Positions 34,203 to 41,756 of a stretch of DNA of 64,000 nt are shown here, in pieces. The stretch spans positions 1-64,000 of the forward strand of contig NZ_BMZH01000006.1 of NCBI RefSeq assembly GCF_014652695.1, read 5' to 3'. The translations under genes and the position numbers were made by a program. The DNA comes from Algimonas arctica. Lineage in GTDB: Bacteria > Pseudomonadota > Alphaproteobacteria > Caulobacterales > Maricaulaceae. The notes under the pieces were generated by a model. It had not been told where the DNA came from and did not search any database. It saw only the letters and a program-made list of their open reading frames with translations. The first letter of the stretch is position 1. Every line of letters starts with the position of its first letter.

Positions 34203-35177
34203 ATGAGCGACCGCAGCGGCTTCGGCCATCAGACAACAGCGGACGAAGTTCTCGATGGGATCGACCTGTCAGGACGGCTCGTACTGATTACGGGCGGCGC
34301 GTCGGGGTTGGGACATGAAACCGCGCGGGCCATGGCGGCAAAAGGGGCGCAGATTATCATTGCCGCGCGCGATATGGAAAAGGGCGAAGCCGCCATGACG
34401 GCGATCCATGGGTCAGTCCCGGACGCGCAGATCGAAGTGATGCAGCTCGACCTCGCGGACCTTGATAGTATCCGCGCCTTTACAACGCTGTTCTTGCGCG
34501 AACATCCACGGCTTGATCTGCTGATTAATAATGCGGGCGTGATGGCGTGTGCGCAAGCGACCACCAAAGACGGATTTGAGATGCAATTCGGGACCAATCA
34601 TCTCGGGCATTTTCTGCTGACCAATCGCTTGCGTCCTGCTTTGGAAGCCTCTGCGAAAGAAGGCCGCAAGCCGCGCGTCGTCACCCTTTCGTCTCGGGCT
34701 CACCACACCGCCCCCGTTGATTTGGACGATCCAAATTATAAGCAGGCGACTTATGAAAAATGGGAAGCCTATGGCCGGTCAAAATCAGCGAATGCCCTGT
34801 TCGCGTTGGAACTCGACAAACGCGGGCGCGATACGGGTCTGCGCTCTTACGCCGTGCATCCCGGGGGTATTATGACCAACCTCGGTCGGCATTTGACAGA
34901 TGAGGATATTGCGATGTTGATGGCGCGGTTCAGTCAATCCGATGATCAGCCGGGCTTCAAAACCATCCCACAAGGGGCGGCGACCAGCTGTTATGCTGCG
35001 ACGGCACCAGAGCTGGCAGACATAGGCGGGATGTATCTCGAAGATTGCGGGCAGACCTTCGTCAATGACGATCTAAAAGGCGATAAAGCCGGTCAGCGGA
35101 GTTGGATTATGGATGCTGATGTTGCGTCGAAACTCTGGACTTTAAGCGAAGAACTCGTCAGCGAGCAATTCGCCTAG
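34203..35177 (+). CDS. SDR family oxidoreductase
   Basis: A 324-aa short-chain dehydrogenase/reductase of the retinol-dehydrogenase-like (RDH/WWOX) type. The cofactor motif is TGGASGLGHE (residues about 30-39), followed by NNAGVM and the active-site Tyr-Lys in YGRSKSANALFA (Ser in TLSSRAHH). The lack of an acidic residue at the end of beta-2 (IIAARD) fits NADP(H). The substrate cannot be told. It stands alone. Confidence 0.9.
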   Translation: MSDRSGFGHQTTADEVLDGIDLSGRLVLITGGASGLGHETARAMAAKGAQIIIAARDMEKGEAAMTAIHGSVPDAQIEVMQLDLADLDSIRAFTTLFLREHPRLDLLINNAGVMACAQATTKDGFEMQFGTNHLGHFLLTNRLRPALEASAKEGRKPRVVTLSSRAHHTAPVDLDDPNYKQATYEKWEAYGRSKSANALFALELDKRGRDTGLRSYAVHPGGIMTNLGRHLTDEDIAMLMARFSQSDDQPGFKTIPQGAATSCYAATAPELADIGGMYLEDCGQTFVNDDLKGDKAGQRSWIMDADVASKLWTLSEELVSEQFA

Positions 35178-35368
35178 TCGATATTCGCGACGATAGTTTG
35201 GGCGAGTTGGTCAAGGATGTTCCAGCGTTCCCGACTGTTCCTCACGCCCGCTCTCGATACATATCATAGGGCAGCAGGGGGGCATCTTTGTCTCAGGCGT
35301 CTGGGCCATAACCCCGTGCCATAAGAGTTCATAATTGGTATTGCGGTCTATACAGTCTGGCTCAGGCC

Positions 35369-35503
35369 TCAGCCGAGCAAAATTATCCCGGCGACCACAA
35401 CGACTAAAATTGAAATAATCGCGATAGTTGACGGGCTGAAGCGAGATTTTCCCGCTTTTCCTTTGTGCATATCGTCGGTTCGGCTTTGTAAATGGTCTGG
35501 CAT
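35369..35503 (-). CDS. Small single-helix membrane protein (44 aa)
   Basis: The reading frame starts MPDHLQSRTDDMHKGKAGKS and ends with the helix STIAIISILVVVVAGIILLG. AAGGA lies 6 bp before the ATG, a strong ribosome site. A basic N-terminus and a hydrophobic C-terminal 20 residues suggest a tail-anchored inner-membrane peptide. There is no recognised family. It lies in a 400-bp gap between the SDR and antiporter genes, divergent from the latter. Confidence 0.6.
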   Translation of the reverse strand: MPDHLQSRTDDMHKGKAGKSRFSPSTIAIISILVVVVAGIILLG

Positions 35504-35584
35504 GATTGTCCTTTCTCTAAAAAAGGAACGTTTAGGGCGTGTAGCGGTTCCAATGTATGAGGTCAGTCATCATGGCCGAAACAT

Positions 35585-36889
35585 GTGGGGCGCCCGAATT
35601 TGACCGATATACTTCTCACAAACTCAGTGGCCAGCGTCTATGCGCTGATCGGGTTTGCGCTGTTCGGTTTAACCCTGCAGCCTGCCTTGGCGCGGCGATA
35701 TCATATTAATTTACCAGCGCTTTATATCGCCTTGGGCGTTATTGCGACGCTGCGGGGGTTTCCGCATCTCTCGCCGCTTGGCTCCGATCTACAAGCGACC
35801 ATTCTTGCTCATGCGTCTGAGCTCATCGTGATTGTCTCCCTAACAGCGGCCGGCCTGTCGATTGATCTCAAGTCCGGATGGAAACGCTGGAACGCGACGT
35901 GGCGTCTTCTGGGGATTACGATGCCTCTGACGATTATCGCGCTCATCGCGCTTGGTCACTGGGCAGGGTTGGGGCTTGCGGGCGCTATTTTGCTGGGCGC
36001 GGCACTTGCCCCGACGGACCCTGTGTTGGCGCGGTCTGTTCAGGTCGGGGGCCCTGGCGAAGATGAAGACCCAACGCGGATCGCCCTCACATCCGAAGCG
36101 GGTCTAAATGATGGTCTCGCGTTCCCCTTCGTTTGGGCCGCGATTGCCTTGGCGGCCGGCACATTTAATTGGACAGAGTTTCTCGCCTATGACGCGCTTT
36201 ATCGCGTGGCGGCGGGGATTGGGGTTGGCTGGGGTGTCGGATGGTGTGTCACGCGTGTTGTGGTGTCAAAGTTTGGCGACGCCGCAAATGAGCGCAGCAA
36301 CCCGCTGATATTCGTGCTCGCCGCGACCTTCATCGCATACGGCCTCGCGGAGTTTGTCCACGCTTATGGCTTTCTGTCCGTCTTTATTGCGGCGCGTTCC
36401 GGGCGCCAAAATGACCAAGACGCAAAAGTACGGCAGCCTGACGAGAGGGCCTATTCACGCAAAGCGCATACGTCGGCGGATCAATTTGAAAGTATCTTAA
36501 TGGTGATCCTCTTGCTCTGGTTCGGCACCTTTGTGGCGGCAGAACTATGGGATCAATGGCGTTGGACGGACCTTATAATTGCCCTCGCCCTATTACTCAT
36601 CGTGCGCCCTTTGGCGGGGTGGATTGCGATGATCGGTTTTGGCTGTTCCAAGACGGAGCGGTTTAAAATGGCGTTTTTCGGTATCCGCGGCATGGGGACG
36701 ATTTTTTACATCGCCTATGCGCAAACTCATGCGCAATTTGACGATATTGACGCGGTCTGGCGGATTGCCGGGCTTTGTATTCTGATTTCCGTGCTGATGC
36801 ATGAAAGTCTGGCGGGCTGGCTGTTTAATCGCTCTCGTGTCGCCATTCCGATTGCGACGACAGATATGGGCGCGAACCACCCGATCTAA
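35585..36889 (+). CDS. CPA1-type Na+/H+ antiporter
   Basis: A 434-aa membrane protein of the NhaP/CPA1 exchanger family with about 12 helices. The core motifs are GAALAPTDPVLARSVQVG and SEAGLNDGLAFPFV, which hold the ion-binding Asp residues, and the conserved basic helix FFGIRGMGTIFYIAYA. The start is uncertain: GTG at 35585 is used because it is the first in-frame codon, and no clear ribosome site is seen. No accessory gene is coupled to it. Confidence 0.88.
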   Translation: MGRPNLTDILLTNSVASVYALIGFALFGLTLQPALARRYHINLPALYIALGVIATLRGFPHLSPLGSDLQATILAHASELIVIVSLTAAGLSIDLKSGWKRWNATWRLLGITMPLTIIALIALGHWAGLGLAGAILLGAALAPTDPVLARSVQVGGPGEDEDPTRIALTSEAGLNDGLAFPFVWAAIALAAGTFNWTEFLAYDALYRVAAGIGVGWGVGWCVTRVVVSKFGDAANERSNPLIFVLAATFIAYGLAEFVHAYGFLSVFIAARSGRQNDQDAKVRQPDERAYSRKAHTSADQFESILMVILLLWFGTFVAAELWDQWRWTDLIIALALLLIVRPLAGWIAMIGFGCSKTERFKMAFFGIRGMGTIFYIAYAQTHAQFDDIDAVWRIAGLCILISVLMHESLAGWLFNRSRVAIPIATTDMGANHPI

Positions 36890-36900
36890 GTCATCTGAGC

Positions 36901-37119
36901 TTAGCGCCGTCCGCCCGTCTCGAAACCAATCAAATTGACCAAATGCACAATTAACATGAAGCCGACCGCGATGGCGACGAGGGCGATGATCATCCACGGC
37001 ATCCGGTAGGGCCGGATATCAGTACTTTCACGAAAGCGCAGACGAATGCCAAGCGCGGCGAGAACCGCACACACGGCAATGCCCGAAAGGGTCAGAATTA
37101 AATCAAGATTCGCATACAT
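36901..37119 (-). CDS. Small membrane protein (72 aa)
   Basis: The product MYANLDLILTLSGIAVCAVL continues to two hydrophobic helices (residues about 7-23 and 42-62), separated by a charged loop RLRFRESTDIRPYRMPW. An in-frame TTG at 37137 overlaps the end of the glycosyltransferase pseudogene (TTGA), so the genes may once have been translated together. There is no recognised family. It is convergent with the antiporter gene. Confidence 0.55.
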   Translation of the reverse strand: MYANLDLILTLSGIAVCAVLAALGIRLRFRESTDIRPYRMPWMIIALVAIAVGFMLIVHLVNLIGFETGGRR

Positions 37120-37737
37120 GGCCGGCACATCTATCAACCACCTGTCGCTTCAGGCGGCGCGCCCGTAACACCATGTTCAGTCTTGTGCCAGTGGAAGGGA
37201 CGGGTTTGTAGCTCAATCAGCGCTTGGAGAAGCGGTGGGAACAGTAAGAGCCAGTAGAGCGGCATGAACGGCACGTGTTTGAGTAAATGAAGTTGCCCTG
37301 CGCGGACAGCCCCCTAGGCGCCAACGGCCATGCCGCAGAGCAGGCTAAACCCAAGTGCCAGAAGGTAAATCGCGGGGATGGTCGCCTCCATGATACCCAT
37401 CAAACGGGCGCCTTCATACAGCGCCAAACCGGTCATAACCGGGGCAAAGAATAGCACAGACAGCAACGATAGCCCCAAGGTCACTTGCAACATCACGGCC
37501 CGTCGCCACCCTCCCGACAGGGGCGCATTCATATGCACCAGCCATGTTTGCAGATAACCTTTTAGCCAGCGTGAGCGTTGCTTGAACCAAGGGCGAAGCC
37601 GAGAGACAGCTTCTTCTTGCGTGGGGAGGTGTATCCAGCCGATTCCGCCACCGTTTGCGACTAAGCGAAACGCCAAATCGGCATCCTCAGTCACATTAAA
37701 CGGGTCCCATCCGCCCACAGTTTCTAACGCGCTGCGA

Positions 37738-37745
37738 CGCATATG
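37738..37745. repeat. Left 8-bp target site duplication
   Basis: CGCATATG directly abuts the left end of the element at 37746 and is repeated perfectly at 40919-40926. Eight bp is the known duplication length of IS1595-family transposition. Confidence 0.92.
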
Positions 37746-37770
37746 CGGACTTATGTAGCAAACGCACCAA
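37746..37770. repeat. Left terminal inverted repeat
   Basis: This 25-bp end begins CGGACTTATGTAGCA and ends CGCACCAA. It pairs with 40894-40918 with one mismatch (A versus G at position 16). Confidence 0.92.
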
Positions 37771-37812
37771 GCATGACGCCTCATGCGGGCGGGCGCTAGT
37801 ATGAGCGCCCTT

Positions 37813-38748
37813 CTATGTAGCCTCGTCTTTCTTGCGGTCTCTTTTAACAGTGTATTGCGGCCCCATAAATTCGAAGCCGTGACACATAAGGTCGAATACG
37901 GTTACGGTTCGGAATTGACGTCCACCACTAAAGTCGCTGTATTCAACTCCGACGTAAATTTGGGTCCGGTATCCATCTCTAATTTCAATGTCTCTGACAA
38001 CGCTAACTACGTCGGTTTCAGAGTTAACGCTTACGGTAATAGGCGAACCTGTGCTCCGTCCATATACCTCAGTTGCGCTTGCCGCCAAATGGCCACAAAA
38101 CTTCAAAATCTCCCCCGCCTCAGAAAAGAGTTTATCGCGATTTTCGGAGGTGTGCAGAGAAACATTAAGTGCGGGGTATTTACCGATATTTTTCACTTCA
38201 AGTTCGACGGTATAGGTTTCTCGATTTTGAGTGATCCAATCCCCTATGGCATTAACTTGGACATTTTCAAAAATAAGGTAGGGGCGGATTTCGGCGGCGG
38301 TCGCCTTGCGAGATTCCGTCAAGGTCTCTTCCGCAATTCTCAATGTTTCAGAGGCCGCGCCGGATGCCTTGCTGGTTTGCAGCAAAGTGAGGACAATCGT
38401 TGCGAGGCCCAGCAACCCTATCCACACGCCCCAGAATGCTACGAGCGCCATGAATTGCTGGGCCTTAAGGTCATCGCACGCAATAAAGTCGGTCAAGCGC
38501 TCGCGGGTTTGGTCTTGTTTTTTTGCCTGATTTGGGGATTGCGTATTAGACGAAAACTCCCCAGCCAGAGTTTCTGCTTTACTCGACTGACTGTGGATTT
38601 GCTGTGCTTCGTAACGGCAGCTTATGTTTTGATTATACCCGCCACTTGGTGAAATCGCCGCCCCGATCATCAACCAAACACCAGCACACAGAATGAAACC
38701 GATACGGCTGAACATTACTCTTTGCTTCTCGTCGTAGAAGGGACTCAT
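37813..38748 (-). CDS. Passenger membrane protein of unknown function
   Basis: A 311-aa protein with one hydrophobic helix near residues 14-32 and a second at about 98-122 (MALVAFWGVWIGLLGLATIV), a short coiled-coil stretch (ASETLRIAEETLTESRKATAA), then a beta-rich domain (EIRPYLIFENVQVNA onward, with ELEVKNIGKYPALNVSL). This layout resembles hypothetical proteins often found in mobile elements and prophages. AAGGT lies before the ATG. It follows the DUF6471 gene by 9 bp in one transcript. The function is unknown. Confidence 0.7.
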   Translation of the reverse strand: MSPFYDEKQRVMFSRIGFILCAGVWLMIGAAISPSGGYNQNISCRYEAQQIHSQSSKAETLAGEFSSNTQSPNQAKKQDQTRERLTDFIACDDLKAQQFMALVAFWGVWIGLLGLATIVLTLLQTSKASGAASETLRIAEETLTESRKATAAEIRPYLIFENVQVNAIGDWITQNRETYTVELEVKNIGKYPALNVSLHTSENRDKLFSEAGEILKFCGHLAASATEVYGRSTGSPITVSVNSETDVVSVVRDIEIRDGYRTQIYVGVEYSDFSGGRQFRTVTVFDLMCHGFEFMGPQYTVKRDRKKDEAT

Positions 38749-38757
38749 ACAACCTTG

Positions 38758-38979
38758 CTAGAGCCGAATCGTCTCGACTCCAAGCGCTTCTAAAACTTGG
38801 ACCATGAACGCGGCTGAAAACTTACCGCGCCCAATCTTGTTGCGCACATTCGCCTCTTTCTCATTCACGCCCATCTCATTCAGCTTTTCAGTCAAGCTGG
38901 CATAGGTATGCCCTGCCCGCTTGATCTCGCCTTTCAGAATCGCTGAAATACGGCCTTCGTAAGTGTCTGTATCGGGCAT
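38758..38979 (-). CDS. DUF6471 domain protein, probable DNA-binding
   Basis: A 73-aa protein. The segment KGEIKRAGHTYASLTEKLNE then EANVRNKIGRGKFSAAFMVQ and LEALGVETIRL matches the DUF6471 family, a short helix-turn-helix-like fold often encoded beside IS1595-type transposases. The ATG at 38979 (MPDTDTYE) is used; a GTG two codons earlier gives MHM, mirroring the transposase start. It is divergent from the transposase and may bind the repeated boxes between them. Confidence 0.75.
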   Translation of the reverse strand: MPDTDTYEGRISAILKGEIKRAGHTYASLTEKLNEMGVNEKEANVRNKIGRGKFSAAFMVQVLEALGVETIRL

Positions 38980-39066
38980 ATGCACTCTTTATGATGTTTT
39001 TTGCACTATATAACGTGCTTTTATGTTGCTTCTATAGTTCTTATGCACTATAAACAGTGCATATGC
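38976..39066. promoter_or_regulatory. Divergent control region of the IS with repeated boxes
   Basis: Two copies of GCACTATA-N4-GTGC occur at 39003-39018 and 39045-39060. In addition GTGCATATGC is present as inverted copies exactly at the two gene starts (38976-38985 on the minus strand and 39057-39066 on the plus strand), so both products can begin MHM. The region is AT-rich and must hold both promoters. The second box overlaps the transposase start, so occupancy would block transposase expression. Confidence 0.6.
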
Positions 39067-40022
39067 AACACTTCTTACTATCCGCCAAGTCCCGCTCATT
39101 GAGCCTCAAAGCCATCTACAAAATGGGTGAGGCCAAGGCGTATGAAGCGTTCTGTCAGTTGCGCTGGCCTGAAACAGGCGGTGAGGCCGTGTGTCCACGT
39201 TGCGGCTGTGTCGAGTCCTACAAGATCACCACGCGCCGCAAGTTCAAGTGCAAGGGCTGTCACCATCAGTTTAGCGTCACGTCCGGCACGATCCTGCATA
39301 GCCGCAAACTGGATTTCACAGACCTGCTCGCTGCTATCTGTCTATTCGTGACAGGCGCTAAGGGCATGAGCGCCGTTCAATTCTCACGCACAATGGACGT
39401 GCAATACAAGACCGCGTGGGTTCTGTGCCACAAGCTACGCGAAGCGCTAGCAGACGAAACAGACCACGCGCGCCTATCCGGCGAAGTCGAGATTGATGGC
39501 TGTTACGTTGGCGGCAAGGTTCGCCGCGCGAACTATAAGAACGACCGTCTGGACAAGCGTCTGACTGGCAACCGTTCGCCTCGTCGCCGCGTTGTTATTG
39601 CGTTGCGTGAACGTGGCGGGCGCACACTTCCTTTTGTCCGCCGCTCTGAAAGCGAAGGCGTGGAATTGGCGCGCGGCTTAGTCGAGACTGGCAGCACAAT
39701 AATTGCCGACGAAGCCCGTCATTGGGACGCGCTGGAATGGGACTTTAAGTCGGAACGCATCAACCACAGCGAAGCATATAGCCACGAAGGCGTTCACACG
39801 AACTTTGTCGAAAGCTACTTTGCGCGTCTTCGTAAAATGGTCGGTGGTCAGCATCACTTCGTAAGCGCCAAGTATCTCTATCAGTATGCAGAACACTGCG
39901 CTTGGATCGAAGATCACCGCACGACGGACATAAAAGAGCTGGCGTTCAAGCTGGTTGATGCGGCTATGGCGGCTCCGAAAAGTTCAAAGTTTCGCAGTTA
40001 TTGGCAGCGAGCACAAAACTAG
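39063..40022 (+). CDS. IS1595 family (ISXO2-like) transposase
   Basis: A 319-aa transposase. It has an N-terminal zinc ribbon (CPRCGCVESYKITTRRKFKC, then KGCHHQFSVTSGTILHSRKL) and the ISXO2-like DDE-type domain (EVEIDGCYVGGKVRRANYKN, TIIADEARHWDALEWDF, HTNFVESYFARLRKM). The last catalytic position reads Asn-Phe-Val-Glu, typical of the family. It is intact and full length. The ATG at 39063 or a GTG two codons earlier may be used; both lie within the repeated boxes. Confidence 0.93.
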   Translation: MQHFLLSAKSRSLSLKAIYKMGEAKAYEAFCQLRWPETGGEAVCPRCGCVESYKITTRRKFKCKGCHHQFSVTSGTILHSRKLDFTDLLAAICLFVTGAKGMSAVQFSRTMDVQYKTAWVLCHKLREALADETDHARLSGEVEIDGCYVGGKVRRANYKNDRLDKRLTGNRSPRRRVVIALRERGGRTLPFVRRSESEGVELARGLVETGSTIIADEARHWDALEWDFKSERINHSEAYSHEGVHTNFVESYFARLRKMVGGQHHFVSAKYLYQYAEHCAWIEDHRTTDIKELAFKLVDAAMAAPKSSKFRSYWQRAQN

Positions 40023-40076
40023 AACAAAAAGTCGCACCCGATTCGCATAATGATGTTCTGTGGGATATAAAAAGAT

Positions 40077-40106
40077 GAAGGCGAACCGCTGAAACGATTC
40101 GCCTTC
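40077..40106 (+). terminator. Hairpin after the transposase gene
   Basis: GAAGGCGAA (40077-40085) and TTCGCCTTC (40098-40106) form a perfect 9-bp stem, followed by TTAACCCC. The weak T run makes termination only likely, not certain. Confidence 0.55.
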
Positions 40107-40170
40107 TTAACCCCGCTGATAAGAGCGGTTCATGTACACGACACGCACCTAACTTTAGGGCTGTCGAAGA

Positions 40171-40206
40171 TCAACTCTTATCACCGACATAGATGAAAAG
40201 AGTTGA
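40171..40206. promoter_or_regulatory. Inverted repeat before the 63-aa HTH gene
   Basis: TCAACTCTT (40171-40179) and AAGAGTTGA (40198-40206) are perfect 9-bp inverted repeats 18 bp apart, ending 3 bp before the ATG at 40210. The right arm overlaps the only purine-rich ribosome site (AAAAGAG). It may be an operator for the encoded HTH protein or an RNA hairpin that hides the ribosome site. Confidence 0.5.
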
Positions 40207-40209
40207 GTC

Positions 40210-40401
40210 ATGTTTGACAATTTAGAGCCATATAAAGAGCGTATTCCGACCTTTTTGGAAGCTGTCGAAGTCCATAAACTTGTGAAACGCGGGTTCCCAA
40301 ACTCGCAAATTGCGGGGCTTTTTCAGACCAACCAAGGCCGTATTAGCGAGATTCGCACAGGCAAGCGCCATGCTGGATCGAAAACTAAGGCGTTCGGCTA
40401 A
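40210..40401 (+). CDS. Small helix-turn-helix protein (63 aa)
   Basis: The product contains FLEAVEVHKLVKRGFPNSQI and AGLFQTNQGRISEIRTGKRH, a simple HTH of the kind found in small mobile-element regulators (recognition helix near NQGRISEIRTG). It ends immediately before the stop of the convergent 152-aa gene. It may control the element or be a passenger. Confidence 0.6.
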   Translation: MFDNLEPYKERIPTFLEAVEVHKLVKRGFPNSQIAGLFQTNQGRISEIRTGKRHAGSKTKAFG

Positions 40402-40860
40402 CTAACGACGGGGCCGCAATGTCCATTGGATGTTGCGGCTCTCGTCCTGCTTGCCAATCACAACGCCCTTTTCCCTCTGCGTCCGTAGCGCCTTACTCAC
40501 ACGCCGCGTTAGATCACTCACAGCGCGCCTGTCGCGTATATCGTCGCCCGAAGTGGCGAGTATGTTCTGCGCTAACTCACGGGACCGTAGCGGGCCTTCT
40601 GCGTGACGTAATTCCAGCATGAGCGCGCCTAGCAGCTCCCCTTGCCCAAACATGACGTTGCGCTTCTGCCTTGGCATTATGGCGTCCAGTTCGCCGTCAT
40701 AGCCGACTAGGCGCAAGGTCTTATCCAACGCCTTCACGTCGTTCTTGATCTCTGCCAGCCGTTCCGTGATCCGCTCGGCTTCGTTGAACAGATCAGCGCG
40801 GGTCTTTAGCAAGCCGTTCTGTGTCTCGCTGTAATCGGTAATTCGGGAATAGTGGGACAT
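40402..40860 (-). CDS. Passenger protein with coiled coil and winged-helix-like end
   Basis: A 152-aa protein. Residues about 13-48 are a coiled coil (ADLFNEAERITERLAEIKND). The C-terminal 85 residues (GELLGALMLELRHAEGPLRS, AVSDLTRRVSKALRTQREKG, VVIGKQDESRNIQWTLRP) look like a winged helix with a beta wing. It is the last gene of the element, close to its right end. No specific family is recognised, and DNA binding is inferred. Confidence 0.6.
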   Translation of the reverse strand: MSHYSRITDYSETQNGLLKTRADLFNEAERITERLAEIKNDVKALDKTLRLVGYDGELDAIMPRQKRNVMFGQGELLGALMLELRHAEGPLRSRELAQNILATSGDDIRDRRAVSDLTRRVSKALRTQREKGVVIGKQDESRNIQWTLRPRR

Positions 40861-40893
40861 GCACCGGATTTAGCGCGCATTCATGGCTTTGTG

Positions 40894-40918
40894 TTGGTGC
40901 GTCTGCTACATAAGTCCG
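40894..40918. repeat. Right terminal inverted repeat
   Basis: The 25-bp end reads TTGGTGCGTCTGCTA then CATAAGTCCG, the reverse complement of the left end with one mismatch. It is followed directly by the second target copy. Confidence 0.92.
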
Positions 40919-40926
40919 CGCATATG
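40919..40926. repeat. Right 8-bp target site duplication
   Basis: CGCATATG, identical to 37738-37745. On the minus strand it encodes part of the conserved HMR of the glycosyltransferase motif GGTSNHMRRSAL. Confidence 0.92.
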
Positions 40927-41756
40927 ATTAGAGGTGCCTCCGAGCGGAAACGGGAGGTCAAGCGCGTCGTAAAAGGGCAGTAAAACCTGGAATAGACCCG
41001 CGTATTCAAGCCCAAATTGCGCGGCGAGCCAGCTGTCGCGCGTATTGAAATAATTGAGCGGAGCTTGCAAAGCGGTCCAGTCCGGGTGCGCGGTAAAGGC
41101 GCTGGCAGCCTGTCGCAACTGTTGCGGGTGAGGCCTGTCTTCGGCATCAAAAATGGTCACTAAACGCCCGTCCGATCTGTCTAACGCATAGTTTAGAGCG
41201 CGGGGTTTTGTTTGCGGAGGGCCGCCCGCAATTGTGGATGGGACGATGAGAACGCGAAAAGGGGGCTGCGCCAAGTTCTGCACCGCTCTGATTGTGTCTG
41301 GGTCATTGGTTTCGCAGGCAAAGATTATGTCGAGGCGATCAACCGGATAATCCAATTGCGAGAGTGACTGGATCAGATTTGGCACCATATGCGCTTCCCG
41401 AAACAAGGGCAGGATCACGGTATAGGTCGGCAAAGCGTCGTGCGGGAGTAACGGAGTGGGTTCTCGTCGCTAGGCGCTGCAGGCGAGTAACCTAAACACA
41501 CTGAGAGCCACACTGACCCAGGCAACAAGAATCGTGAGGTTGAGCAACCCGTCTTCGATGTTAAATTCGGTGGTGATTCCGGCTCCGAGCACGGTCGCCA
41601 AAATGAGTGCGACCCCACTGCTGGTTAAAGTGGACGCCGGTCTGAGTTGATCGGCGCGACCAACATGCCGCAGACGGTGTCGTTTCGTTGTTCCCGGTTG
41701 CCCCATACCGACCTCCCGAGGGAGATCGGATAGAAATCGTTTCGGTTGTGCAACGT

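Larger units (their letters stand above)
37746..40918 (+). mobile_element. IS1595-family element with passenger genes (3173 bp)
   Basis: The element is bounded by 25-bp terminal inverted repeats (37746-37770 and 40894-40918) that begin CGGACTTATG and match at 24 of 25 positions, flanked by the 8-bp duplication CGCATATG. It contains an ISXO2-like transposase and four other genes: a membrane protein, a DUF6471 protein, a 63-aa helix-turn-helix protein and a 152-aa winged-helix-like protein. Some IS1595 members are known to carry passenger genes. Perfect flanks indicate a recent insertion. It disrupts a glycosyltransferase gene. Confidence 0.92.
37134..41706 (-). pseudogene. Glycosyltransferase family 2 gene with two amber codons and an IS insertion
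   Basis: Removing 37738-40918 (the element plus one target copy) restores one 1392-bp frame (464 codons). It starts at 41706 with a perfect GGAGGT site and ends at TGA 37134-37136. The product has an N-terminal membrane region, a GT2 catalytic domain (YTVILPLFREAHMVPNLI, FDAEDRPHPQQLRQA, GGTSNHMR-RSALETVGGWDPFNVTED, RSRWLKGYLQTW) and C-terminal helices (VPFMPLYWLLLFPPLL). Two in-frame TAG codons break it, at 41470-41472 and 37314-37316. It resembles cellulose-synthase-like or glucan-type membrane transferases. TAG is an ordinary stop in neighbouring genes, so the gene is dead. Confidence 0.85.

Noticed and set aside
37134-41706. Amber codon recoding (pyrrolysine or TAG read-through) in the glycosyltransferase
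   Set aside because: TAG is a normal stop for many genes in this window, including rplC, rplB, rpoA and secY neighbours, and the gene is also split by an IS.
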